Shown here: positions 1 through 6,672 of the stretch, piece after piece
How positions within the stretch are numbered: the stretch's first letter is position 1
Layout of the letters: every line of letters begins with the position of its first letter
Assembly (NCBI GenBank): GCA_031288215.1
Contig: JAITRV010000292.1
Span: 1-12,024 of the forward strand
DNA: 12,024 nt
Direction of reading: 5' to 3'
Origin: Spirochaetaceae bacterium
Lineage (GTDB): Bacteria; Spirochaetota; Spirochaetia; Treponematales; Breznakiellaceae
Notes under the pieces: generated by a model
The model's database searches: none
Seen by the model: the letters and a program-made list of their open reading frames with translations, nothing else
Told to the model about the DNA's origin: nothing
Translations under genes and position numbers: made by a program

Positions 1-1182
1 GCCCTGGCCAGGTCCGCCCCCTTCATGCGGCTCTTCCGGATCTTCCAACTGGGGCCGGCCTTCACCGCCTATCCCGGCGCCACCCATGCCCGGGCCGCCC
101 ACTCCGTTGGCGTGTACCACCTTTCCCGGCGGCTCCTCTTGAACCTGGCCGAGCGGGGGGCCGATGCCTGGTTGAGCTTTACCGGGGCCCGATCCTTCCT
201 CTGCGCCGCCCTCCTCCATGATCTGGGGCATTTTCCCTATACCCATTCCCTCAAGGAACTGCCCCTGGCCCCCCATGAGGAATTGACCGGGCGGATAATC
301 CTGTCGGAGCCGGTGAAGACCATGGTGGCCCGGGCCGGGGCCGACCCCGCGATGACCGCCGCCATCGTGCATACCGCCCTGCCCGGACAGGACGGGGAAC
401 TGCGGTTTTACCGGAAACTGCTCTCCGGGGTCCTGGACCCGGACAAACTCGACTATTTGAACCGGGACGCCCGCTTCTGCGGGGTTCCCTACGGGGCCCA
501 GGACGTGGATTTTATCCTGAGCCGGCTGTATCCCGAGGAGGAACGGGGTTTTGACATCGATTCCCGGGGTATTCCCAGCGTCGAGTCTGTCCTGTTCTCC
601 AAGTATCTGATGTACCGGACCGTCTATTGGCACCGTTCGGTGCGGTCCGCCACGGCGATGATAAAAAAGGCCCTCCTGGGGGGGCTTCAGGCGGGGGCCC
701 TCGCGGCGGAAGAACTCTACGGTCTGGATGACCAGGGCCTTTTTTCCCTAATGGCGGACCGATCCCATCCCTTTTTTGCCCTGGCCGGGAAAGTCCGGGA
801 CGGCTGTCTCTACGGGGCCGTGGCGGAATTTCCCTTTGATGAATCGGTCCACCGGGCCCTGGGGGATATAACAAAAAGGGCCGCCCATGAACAGGCCCTG
901 GCGGGGGAGCTTTCCCAAGCGGCCGGAACAACCATCAGCCCCGAAGCGCTTATCATAGATGTTCCTGAACCGGTCTCCTTTGAAACCGGCCTGTACGTGA
1001 AAGACGAAGATCGCCCGTTCTCTGAAAGCTCCGGCCTCTTTACGGCCCGGGGGGTGGAGGCCCTTGCCAAAACCTTGAGGATCATCCGTGTTTTTGCGGA
1101 CCCCTTCTATGAAAACCGCATAAAATCCTGTTTTATGCTTCCTGATATATTGCATAATTGTAAAAAATGGTTACATTTATAA
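1..1182 (+). CDS. HD-domain phosphohydrolase (COG1078/dNTPase-like), 5' end missing
   Basis: This is an HD-superfamily metal-dependent phosphohydrolase of the YdhJ/SAMHD1-like group, probably cytoplasmic; relatives hydrolyse dNTPs, but the substrate here is unknown. The frame is open from base 1 (ALARSAPF precedes the first Met at 25), and those residues match the family's usual stretch before the YPGATH motif, so the true start lies outside the window. Numbering from the Met at 25, the signature parts are LGPAFTAYPGATHARAAHS (residues 9-27, first metal His at 26), the LLHDLGHFPYTHS motif (63-75, HD pair at 65-66), a further His at 84, and the DPDKLDYLNRD block (138-148) typical of the SAMHD1-like subgroup. 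About 200 less conserved residues follow. The coding region is strongly GC-rich. It ends 46 nt before the ComFB gene on the same strand, so the two may be co-transcribed. The family call is firm; the substrate is not. Confidence 0.85.
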   Translation, partial: ALARSAPFMRLFRIFQLGPAFTAYPGATHARAAHSVGVYHLSRRLLLNLAERGADAWLSFTGARSFLCAALLHDLGHFPYTHSLKELPLAPHEELTGRIILSEPVKTMVARAGADPAMTAAIVHTALPGQDGELRFYRKLLSGVLDPDKLDYLNRDARFCGVPYGAQDVDFILSRLYPEEERGFDIDSRGIPSVESVLFSKYLMYRTVYWHRSVRSATAMIKKALLGGLQAGALAAEELYGLDDQGLFSLMADRSHPFFALAGKVRDGCLYGAVAEFPFDESVHRALGDITKRAAHEQALAGELSQAAGTTISPEALIIDVPEPVSFETGLYVKDEDRPFSESSGLFTARGVEALAKTLRIIRVFADPFYENRIKSCFMLPDILHNCKKWLHL

Positions 1183-1228
1183 GAAGGTTATATGTAGAAG
1201 AAGGTTATCTGAAAGTGAGGTAATACTT

Positions 1229-1951
1229 ATGGAAGTGCATAATATTATTGAGGATGTTGTTTTTGCGGCTATCAGGGACATCTATGATTCTTTGAACAAA
1301 GAAGATAATCCCCGTCACATCTGTACGTGTAATCAGTGCCGTTTTGATACGGCATGTTTTGTGTTAAACCGTACGAAACCTCACTATGTTATATCCAATC
1401 GGGGGGTTGTCCGGGTTGAACAGAGCTCGATAGAACGCCAGCAGTTGGAGGCCGATGTGACGGCCTTAATCTACGAGGGAATGAAACGGGTAAGCCACAA
1501 TCAGCGTCCTTATTCCAGCCATACGGAATACTCCCCCTTCGAGCCTTCGGGCGCACCGGCCGATACCCCGGTCTTCAACATACCCACCATCGTGGGCCGC
1601 CTCTTTAACGGGATCAATTTCGAACCCATGACGGATATCGTGGTGGAACTCTACCAGAACGGCAAGCTGGTGGAGATGAAGGATAAGAACTGGCAGAACC
1701 CCTATACCGTGGTGCGAAACATAGAGGGGGCCTATGCCTTCTGGCCCGAACCGGTCCCGGCGGAAAAGGAGAATATCCACCGGCTCTTTGAGTATAACCT
1801 GAAGATTGAGGTCCCGGGCTTTGAACGGCTGGCCCACGTGTTCCAAATTCCCATTACCAGCGAATCAACCCTGGCCCGATCCTATTCCATGAACCGGACC
1901 TTTAAGATCCAGGACCTTTATATGTTTCTCCCGGGGGACGATGAGGAGTGA
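1229..1951 (+). CDS. ComFB-domain protein with extra C-terminal beta-rich domain
   Basis: The N-terminal ~95 residues match the ComFB family: HNIIEDVV at 4-11, a Cys cluster (C32, C34, C37, C43) expected to bind zinc, then LNRTKPHYVISNRG (46-59). ComFB was named from the Bacillus competence operon; cyanobacterial members have been reported to bind cyclic dinucleotides, so a c-di-GMP/c-di-AMP sensor role is possible but inferred. Residues about 110-240 go beyond the usual ComFB length. They look like a beta-sandwich of the carboxypeptidase-regulatory kind (VVELYQNGKLVE, then an NPYTVVRNIEGAYAFWPEP segment, then a PGFERLAHVFQIPI strand). There is no signal peptide or membrane segment, so it is cytoplasmic. 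An SD-like AGTGAGG lies 8 nt before the ATG. The first ~270 nt are visibly less GC-rich than the rest. The gene follows the HD phosphohydrolase closely and converges on the tRNA. ComFB call firm; C-terminal fold tentative. Confidence 0.8.
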   Translation: MEVHNIIEDVVFAAIRDIYDSLNKEDNPRHICTCNQCRFDTACFVLNRTKPHYVISNRGVVRVEQSSIERQQLEADVTALIYEGMKRVSHNQRPYSSHTEYSPFEPSGAPADTPVFNIPTIVGRLFNGINFEPMTDIVVELYQNGKLVEMKDKNWQNPYTVVRNIEGAYAFWPEPVPAEKENIHRLFEYNLKIEVPGFERLAHVFQIPITSESTLARSYSMNRTFKIQDLYMFLPGDDEE

Positions 1952-1981
1952 TCCCTCCCCCGCCTTCCGGCAGCGGGATAA

Positions 1982-2054
1982 TCGGAAGGGGGGGATTTGA
2001 ACCCCCGACTATGAGTTCCCAAAACTCACGGCTTAACCACTAGCCCACCCTCCG
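1982..2054 (-). tRNA. tRNA-Pro (anticodon UGG)
   Basis: The minus strand folds into a complete cloverleaf of 73 nt. The acceptor stem is CGGAGGG with CCUUCCG (one G-U pair); the D stem is GGCU/AGCC with an 8-nt loop; the anticodon stem is UGAGU/ACUCA with loop UUUGGGA, giving anticodon UGG followed by G37; the T stem is GGGGG/CCCCC with loop UUCAAAU; the discriminator is A73. The C1-G72 pair and G37 both fit bacterial proline tRNA. The 3' CCA is not encoded (TTA follows A73), so it must be added after transcription. The gene converges on the ComFB gene, 30 nt from its stop codon. Confidence 0.96.
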
Positions 2055-2063
2055 TGTTTTCCT

Positions 2064-2093
2064 ACTATAGCGGTCTGCGGAGGCTTCCGTCAA
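2064..2093 (-). promoter_or_regulatory. Promoter for tRNA-Pro
   Basis: Reading the minus strand, TTGACG (2093-2088) is followed after 18 nt by TATAGT (2069-2064). Each hexamer has one mismatch to the sigma-70 consensus. The predicted start falls at about 2057, only a few bases before the mature tRNA 5' end at 2054. Confidence 0.7.
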
Positions 2094-2146
2094 TCCCCGC
2101 CGGGATTTCCGCCAGGGCTCCTGCATTTACTCAAAAAAAGAAGAAG

Positions 2147-2228
2147 AACCACGGACACACTCGGACCAACACGGACTTGTTGTTTGAAATTCATGCGTTT
2201 GTCCGTGTGGTTCGTTTGGTCCGTGGTT
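2147..2228. repeat. Imperfect inverted repeat built from ACCACGGAC-like words
   Basis: The left arm 2147-2176 and the right arm 2201-2228 are imperfect reverse complements (both read AACCACGGAC..., ending CACGGAC, in opposite orientation), separated by 24 nt. Within each arm the words CCACGGAC, CGGACCAAC and ACACGGAC recur. Similar words are familiar from dispersed intergenic repeats in many bacterial genomes, so this is probably a non-autonomous repeat rather than a gene. A 67-codon minus-strand frame crossing it has no family features and I treat it as chance. Confidence 0.6.
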
Positions 2229-2364
2229 AAATTTCTTTGGATCTACCGAGTCATTGAGAGTAATCAAGGTGCCGAGACGATTATCCCATAAAAAAGTATG
2301 AAAAAAGTAAACGCAGAAGCCCTGGGCCATTACGGCACGTGTATTGGGGGGAGGATCAATGAAC

Positions 2365-2380
2365 CGGTTTCATTAACCGG
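2365..2380. repeat. Small hairpin in the spacer before rex
   Basis: CCGGTT and AACCGG form a 6-bp stem around a short TCAT loop, about 95 nt before rex. A self-complementary CTGCCGGCAG follows nearby at 2392-2401. There is no clear T-run directly after the first hairpin, so I do not call it a terminator; it could also be an operator. Confidence 0.3.
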
Positions 2381-2440
2381 CTCCATCCTGGCTGCCGGCA
2401 GTTGTTTTTCCGATATATCGATTATTTTTTATCGAAAAAA

Positions 2441-2469
2441 TTGATTTTTACGAGAAAATAAGGTATATA
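2441..2469 (+). promoter_or_regulatory. Promoter of rex
   Basis: TTGATT (2441-2446) and TATATA (2464-2469) are separated by exactly 17 nt, a strong sigma-70-type pattern in an A/T-rich stretch. Transcription would be expected to begin about 7 nt later, at or next to the rex ATG (2476). The only SD-like sequence, AAGG at 2460-2463, lies before the predicted start of the RNA, so a transcript from this promoter would be leaderless or nearly so. Confidence 0.65.
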
Positions 2470-2475
2470 TATCAC

Positions 2476-3129
2476 ATGGCGCATATTAAAATTTCTGCCG
2501 CTCCATCCATACGCCGCCTGCCTTCTTACCTTCACGTTGTCCGGCAGCACCGGATGATGGGGGGTGAATTCATCTCCGGCACCCTGATAGCGCGGGAATT
2601 GAACCTTGAACCCATCCAGGTTCGGAAGGATCTGGCCATCACGGGAATTACCGGGAAGCCGAAGAAGGGATACCCCAAGGAAGCGCTCATAGCGGCTATC
2701 GAAGGCTTTCTGGGCTGGAATTCCCCGGAGGACGCGGTGCTGGTGGGCGTGGGGAACCTGGGGACCGCCCTCATGGGGTACCAGGCATTCCGGTATCACG
2801 GGCTGCGGATCATCGCCGCTTTTGACAAGAATCCCCATAAAATAGGGTCCACCGTTCATGGAATCCCGGTTTTGGATGTTCTCACCATGGATACGCAGAT
2901 CCGCCGGTCCGGCGTTAAAATCGCGATCCTCACGGTGCCCTCCGTCTCTGCCCAGGAGGCGGCGAATACCCTGACCGCCGCGGGGATAGAGGGAATCTGG
3001 AATTTCACCAACGTAAAGCTCAAGGTACCCGATCAGGTGGCGGTTCAAAAGGAGGATCTTTCCTCAGGCTATGCCCTGCTCAGGGTTTCCATGCAGACCA
3101 ACCGTCTGATCGGGGAAAAATGGGGATGA
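2476..3129 (+). CDS. rex: Redox-sensing transcriptional repressor Rex
   Basis: Rex senses the NADH/NAD+ ratio and represses fermentation and respiration genes when NADH is low. The 217-aa length is typical. Residues 11-70 form the winged-helix DNA-binding part (SIRRLPSYLHVV, then QVRKDLAITGITGKPKKGYP). A Rossmann fold follows, with the dinucleotide motif GVGNLG (91-96) and an acidic D117 ending the second strand. Then come the WNFTNVKLKVP segment (175-185) and a C-terminal helix (QKEDLSSGYALLRVSM) like the domain-swapped helix of known Rex dimers. The ATG at 2476 gives the family's normal N-terminus. The 3' end overlaps the methyltransferase gene. I saw no clear Rex operator in the spacer upstream, so autoregulation is not supported by the sequence. 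Confidence 0.95.
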   Translation: MAHIKISAAPSIRRLPSYLHVVRQHRMMGGEFISGTLIARELNLEPIQVRKDLAITGITGKPKKGYPKEALIAAIEGFLGWNSPEDAVLVGVGNLGTALMGYQAFRYHGLRIIAAFDKNPHKIGSTVHGIPVLDVLTMDTQIRRSGVKIAILTVPSVSAQEAANTLTAAGIEGIWNFTNVKLKVPDQVAVQKEDLSSGYALLRVSMQTNRLIGEKWG

Positions 3130-4154
3130 AGGAAGAAACTCCCGATGAAAAGACCGCCATTCAGGGGGAAATGCTTCGGAACCGGATAAAAAAGAGGTAC
3201 CGGCATCTTAGGAAATGGGCGAGGCGGATAGGGACCGATGTGTTCCGTCTCTATGACCGGGATATTCCGGAGATACCCCTGGTGCTGGACTTCTACGGGG
3301 ACGCGGTTTCCGGCGCCCTCTACCGGCGGCCCTACGATAAGGAAGCGGAGGAGGAGGATCGGTGGCTTGAGGTCATGGAAGGGGCCGTGGCGGAAGCCCT
3401 GGAGATTGACCGGGACCGGGTCTTCCTGAAACGCCGGGAACGGCAGCGGGGAAAAGCCCAGTACCGGCAACTCGGAAACCGGGGCTTTGAAAGGGAAGTC
3501 CATGAAGGGGATCTGCGTTTCCGGGTAAACCTTTCGGATTACCTGGATACGGGCTTTTTTCCGGACCGCCGCAGGATGCGGGGGATGGTCCGCGCCGAAG
3601 CGGCGGGGAAGCGGATCCTCAACCTGTTCTGTTATACCGCGGCCTTTTCAGTTTCCGCGGCCTGCGGGGGCGCGGCGGAGGTCGATTCGGTGGATATGTC
3701 CCGCACCTACCTGGAATGGGCGGCGGAGAACTTCGCCCTGAACCGCCTTACGGCCCAGCGGGTACCGGAGGGGCTTCTCATCGCCCGGAGGGGGCACGGC
3801 GGCCTCTCCCCCTTGCGGCTTATCCAGGCGGAGGTGAGGACCTTTCTGGAGGAGGCCCGGCGGGCCCGGCTCCGTTGGGATGCCGTTATCCTGGACCCTC
3901 CGGCCTTTTCCAATTCCAAGCGGATGAAGGGGGTCCTGGACATCCAGCGGGACTATAGGCCCCTGATTGCCCAATGCCTTTCCCTGCTCAATCCCGGGGG
4001 AAAACTCTGGTTCAGCGTCACCGCCCGGCATTTCCGCCTGGACGCAGAGGAATTCCCCGGCTGGGAAGTACGGGACCTTTCGGCCCTCATGGAGGACGAG
4101 GATTTCCGGGGAAAGCGGCTGCCGGGCTGTTTTTCCTTTACCCGCCCAGGCTGA
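3126..4154 (+). CDS. RlmK-like 23S rRNA methyltransferase (class I SAM-dependent)
   Basis: This is a stand-alone protein resembling RlmK, the C-terminal half of E. coli RlmL that makes m7G2069 in 23S rRNA. It carries the RlmK-type N-terminal block (MLRNRIKKRYRHLRKWAR, then CYRLYDADLP-like VFRLYDRDIPEIP), the NLSDYLDTGFFPDRR segment, SAM motif I (ILNLFCYTAAFSVSAACGG), an acidic VDMS turn, and the catalytic-site block DPPAFSNSKRM. The THUMP domain of RlmL is absent. Two starts are possible. ATG at 3126 makes an ATGA overlap with the rex stop and is preferred for translational coupling; ATG at 3120 adds two residues. RlmI-type m5C activity is less likely because the N-terminal block is not of that type. 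The gene converges on rpmE, 129 nt away. Confidence 0.85.
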   Translation: MKEETPDEKTAIQGEMLRNRIKKRYRHLRKWARRIGTDVFRLYDRDIPEIPLVLDFYGDAVSGALYRRPYDKEAEEEDRWLEVMEGAVAEALEIDRDRVFLKRRERQRGKAQYRQLGNRGFEREVHEGDLRFRVNLSDYLDTGFFPDRRRMRGMVRAEAAGKRILNLFCYTAAFSVSAACGGAAEVDSVDMSRTYLEWAAENFALNRLTAQRVPEGLLIARRGHGGLSPLRLIQAEVRTFLEEARRARLRWDAVILDPPAFSNSKRMKGVLDIQRDYRPLIAQCLSLLNPGGKLWFSVTARHFRLDAEEFPGWEVRDLSALMEDEDFRGKRLPGCFSFTRPG

Positions 4155-4157
4155 CAC

Positions 4158-4260
4158 CGGGGGCTGAATTGCCCGCCACAAAAACGGCCCCCGCTCCGGC
4201 ATCCGGAACTACCGTTACAAAAGCGACCCCGGCTCCGGCGCCCTGAATTGCCCGCCGCGA
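4158..4260. repeat. GC-rich degenerate repeats between convergent genes
   Basis: The spacer between the methyltransferase and rpmE holds a 14-nt exact direct repeat (CTGAATTGCCCGCC at 4164-4177 and 4243-4256), two near copies of a GCTCCGG-containing block, and a 7-bp inverted repeat CGGGGGC/GCCCCCG (4158-4164 and 4187-4193, 22-nt loop). The inverted repeat could work in transcription termination between the convergent genes, but no T-run follows the stem. Confidence 0.4.
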
Positions 4261-4283
4261 AGGCAAGCCGCCCCCCGGCCCCC

Positions 4284-4487
4284 TTATTCTTTGATGTTGT
4301 ATTTTTTGCGGAAACGCTCGATCCGGCCGGCGGTGTCTACCAGTTTCTGTTTGCCGGTAAAGAACGGATGACAGGCGGAACAAATTTCAACCTTGATATC
4401 CTTGACGGTGGAACGGGTTTCTATCACATTGCCGCAGGCGCAGGTAATCTTGCCGACCTCATATTTAGGGTGAATCTTCTCTTGCAT
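4284..4487 (-). CDS. rpmE: 50S ribosomal protein L31 (zinc-binding type)
   Basis: This is ribosomal protein L31 of the large subunit, 67 aa, the normal length. It starts MQEKIHPKYEV and carries the zinc ligands C16, C18, C36 and C39, so it is the zinc-containing (C+) form, which cells can replace under zinc limitation. The SGKQKLVDT-like part is present as TGKQKLVDTAGRIERF, ending KKYNIKE. The start at 4487 is chosen because GGAGG lies 9 nt upstream; an in-frame ATG at 4508 would add seven residues without family support. It lies directly downstream of rho in the same direction, the classic rho-rpmE order, and has its own -10 box. Confidence 0.95.
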   Translation of the reverse strand: MQEKIHPKYEVGKITCACGNVIETRSTVKDIKVEICSACHPFFTGKQKLVDTAGRIERFRKKYNIKE

Positions 4488-4513
4488 CTCTCTTATCCTC
4501 CGCAACATTCCTC

Positions 4514-4519
4514 ATTATA
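4514..4519 (-). promoter_or_regulatory. -10 box upstream of rpmE
   Basis: A perfect TATAAT on the minus strand lies 26 nt before the rpmE ATG and would give a leader of about 20 nt. No good -35 hexamer is present at 16-18 nt, so this is either a weak or activator-dependent promoter or a coincidence. Confidence 0.45.
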
Positions 4520-4535
4520 GGTTTCATTCCAGCGG

Positions 4536-4569
4536 AAGTTGTTCAGAAATTGAAGGTTCCAAACAACTT
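4536..4569. repeat. 8-bp inverted repeat between rho and rpmE
   Basis: AAGTTGTT (4536-4543) and AACAACTT (4562-4569) are perfect reverse complements around an 18-nt loop. There is no T-run on the minus strand after it, so it is not a standard intrinsic terminator. It may stabilise the 3' end of the rho message. Confidence 0.4.
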
Positions 4570-4602
4570 TCTTAATAAACGCTGTCATTACCAGGTACCG
4601 TT

Positions 4603-6432
4603 TCAATCCATTCCCGCAGAACCGGTGTTCATCGATCTGAGGAACGCTTCATTATTCTTAGATTTCTTCATCTTGTCAATGAGGAGTTCGATGATCTCGA
4701 TGTCGTCCATGGGGTTGATGACCTTCCGGAGAATCCAGATCTTTTGGAGTTCCTCTTCGGTGAGGAGGAGTTCCTCCTTCCGGGTGCCGGATTTTTTGAT
4801 GTTGATCGCCGGGAAGAGCCGGCGGTCGCTGATCCGCCGGTCCAGATCGATTTCCAGGTTGCCGGTGCCCTTGAATTCTTCAAAGATAACCTCGTCCATA
4901 CGGCTGCCGGTCTCGATGAGGGCGGTGGAAATGATGGTGAGGCTTCCCCCTTCCTCAATGTTCCGGGCGGCCCCGAAGAAGCGCTTGGGCTTATGGAGGG
5001 CGTTGGAGTCAACGCCGCCGGAGAGGATCTTCCCCGAGGTGGGGACGGTCTGGTTATAGGCCCGGGCCAGGCGGGTGATGGAATCCAGGAGGATCACCAC
5101 GTCCTTTTTATGCTCCACCAGGCGTTTGGCCTTCTCCAGGACCATCTCGGTAACCTGGACGTGCCGGGTGGCCTGTTCGTCAAAGGTGGAGGAGATCACT
5201 TCCGCCCGGACGGTACGTTCCATGTCGGTGACCTCCTCGGGGCGTTCATCAATGAGGAGTACGATGAGGTAGACCTCGGGGTGGTTCTTGGTGATGGCAT
5301 TGGCGATCTTCTGCATCATGATGGTCTTCCCCGTCCGGGGGGGGGCCACGATGAGGGCCCGCTGGCCCTTACCGATGGGGCAGAAGAGGTTGATGATCCG
5401 CTCGGACAGCCCCTCGGTGATGGTTTCCAGGTTGAGTTTTTCATCGGGATACAGGGGGGTGAGGTTGTCAAAGGGTATCCGGTTCTGGGCCACCGTAGGA
5501 TCGTCGTAGTTCACCGTTTCCACCCGGAGCATAGCAAAGAAGCGTTCGCTCTCCTTGGGGCTGCGGATCTGGCCGTAGACGGTGTCCCCGGTTTTCAGGG
5601 CAAAGAGCCGGATCTGGCTGGGACTGATATAGATGTCGTCCGGGCCGGGGAGGTAAGAGTTCTGGGGACTCCTGAGGAAGCCGTATCCGTCGGGAAGGAT
5701 CTCCAGGGAGCCGTAAGCGTAGATGATCCCCCCCCGTTCGGTATGGGCCTTGAGGATGGAGAAGATGATCTCCTGTTTCTTGAGGGCCACCATATCCTCG
5801 TGGGAGATGTTGTAGGAGGCAGCCAGTTCCCGGAGGTCCATCATGTTGAGCCGAATCAGTTCGTTGATGGAAAGCCGGGGCTTACTGTTGTCCTGATCCG
5901 CCCGGGGTTCGGGCTTGCCGTAAATGTCGGGCATGGAGGGCAGGTTTTTGGGGATCGCCGAAAGGGAAGCGGCCGGAACCGTCCCATTTCCGTTTCCCGC
6001 AACGGGGATATTGGGGGGCCAGGGGGCCGCCGGGCTCCCGGCGGAGGGAGCCGGGGGAAGCCGGGAAGCGGTCCGGGTCCGGTTTTCCCGGCCCGGCGGC
6101 GCCTTTTTGGCCCTGGCCCGGACGATCACGGCCTTGCCGTTGGGCCTATCCCCGGGATAATCCTCCCCGGCTTCTTCAAGCCCGGAGAATTCCCCTTCCC
6201 CATACCCCGGGGAAGAGGCCGGTTCAAAGGCCCCTTCCTCCGCGGTTTTTTCCGGGGCATCTTCCCCGGGGGAGTCCGCTTCAAACCCCGCCTCGTTCTC
6301 CAGTGGGCCTGAACGATCCTCCCCTTCTTCGCCGTTCAAAGACTCAGGTAAGGCCAGTTCAGGCTGCCCAAAACCGTTCATTTCCTCATTTTCCAGGGTC
6401 TTTAAAGTCCGACGCCTTCTCACGATTGCCAT
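4603..6432 (-). CDS. rho: Transcription termination factor Rho with long acidic N-terminal extension
   Basis: Rho is the hexameric RNA-dependent ATPase that ends transcription of untranslated RNA. Residues about 187-609 are a full Rho: N-terminal helical bundle (LSINELIRLNMMDLREL), RNA-binding cold-shock fold with the DGYGFLR motif (248-254), Walker A APPRTGKT (363-370), Walker B VVILLDS (445-451), Q-loop region from SGGVDSNALHKPKRFFGAARN (471 on) and the R-loop KGTGN (521-525). The first ~186 residues are extra compared with the ~420-aa E. coli protein. They have a basic start (RRRR at 5-8), a Glu/Gly/Pro-rich acidic stretch (about 16-95), then a Pro/Ala/Asn-rich linker, and are likely disordered. 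CGGAG lies 7 nt before the ATG. The gene has its own strong promoter and a leader of about 190 nt, and is followed by rpmE. The family call is certain; the role of the extension is not. Confidence 0.97.
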   Translation of the reverse strand: MAIVRRRRTLKTLENEEMNGFGQPELALPESLNGEEGEDRSGPLENEAGFEADSPGEDAPEKTAEEGAFEPASSPGYGEGEFSGLEEAGEDYPGDRPNGKAVIVRARAKKAPPGRENRTRTASRLPPAPSAGSPAAPWPPNIPVAGNGNGTVPAASLSAIPKNLPSMPDIYGKPEPRADQDNSKPRLSINELIRLNMMDLRELAASYNISHEDMVALKKQEIIFSILKAHTERGGIIYAYGSLEILPDGYGFLRSPQNSYLPGPDDIYISPSQIRLFALKTGDTVYGQIRSPKESERFFAMLRVETVNYDDPTVAQNRIPFDNLTPLYPDEKLNLETITEGLSERIINLFCPIGKGQRALIVAPPRTGKTIMMQKIANAITKNHPEVYLIVLLIDERPEEVTDMERTVRAEVISSTFDEQATRHVQVTEMVLEKAKRLVEHKKDVVILLDSITRLARAYNQTVPTSGKILSGGVDSNALHKPKRFFGAARNIEEGGSLTIISTALIETGSRMDEVIFEEFKGTGNLEIDLDRRISDRRLFPAINIKKSGTRKEELLLTEEELQKIWILRKVINPMDDIEIIELLIDKMKKSKNNEAFLRSMNTGSAGMD

Positions 6433-6628
6433 GAATAAACTCCGTTTCTCTATTTTACGTTCCCGATTTTACCGTATAAAAATATGGGAATTAAATTTTT
6501 CACACATTTTCCAACGTGCTCATTTCCTGTTAGATTATTTCTTGCCCTTTGAAAGGATTGCAACACCTAAATCGATTGACACTATAACCGCATACCGCGA
6601 TCTCGCATTCAATACATCGTTTAATACT

Positions 6629-6657
6629 AATATATCTATTATAATTCATTCTGTCAA
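6629..6657 (-). promoter_or_regulatory. Strong sigma-70-type promoter of rho
   Basis: On the minus strand a perfect TTGACA (6657-6652) is followed after 17 nt by TATATT (6634-6629). The predicted start is near 6622, giving a leader of about 190 nt before the rho ATG. The -35 box begins only 15 nt after the pncC stop codon, and I see no terminator between them, so read-through from the upstream operon is also possible. Confidence 0.75.
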
Positions 6658-6672
6658 GCCATGTTACCACAT

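Noticed and set aside
2127..2330. 67-codon minus-strand frame over the inverted repeat
   Set aside because: It lies over the palindrome and has no recognisable domain or convincing start.
2422..3048. 208-codon minus-strand frame across rex
   Set aside because: Antisense of rex; Pro/Gly/Arg-rich with no motif.
4744..6312. Long plus-strand frame (522 codons) across rho
   Set aside because: It is the antisense of the certain rho gene; its translation is Gly/Asp/Val-rich with no family motif, as expected for the opposite strand of GC-rich coding DNA.
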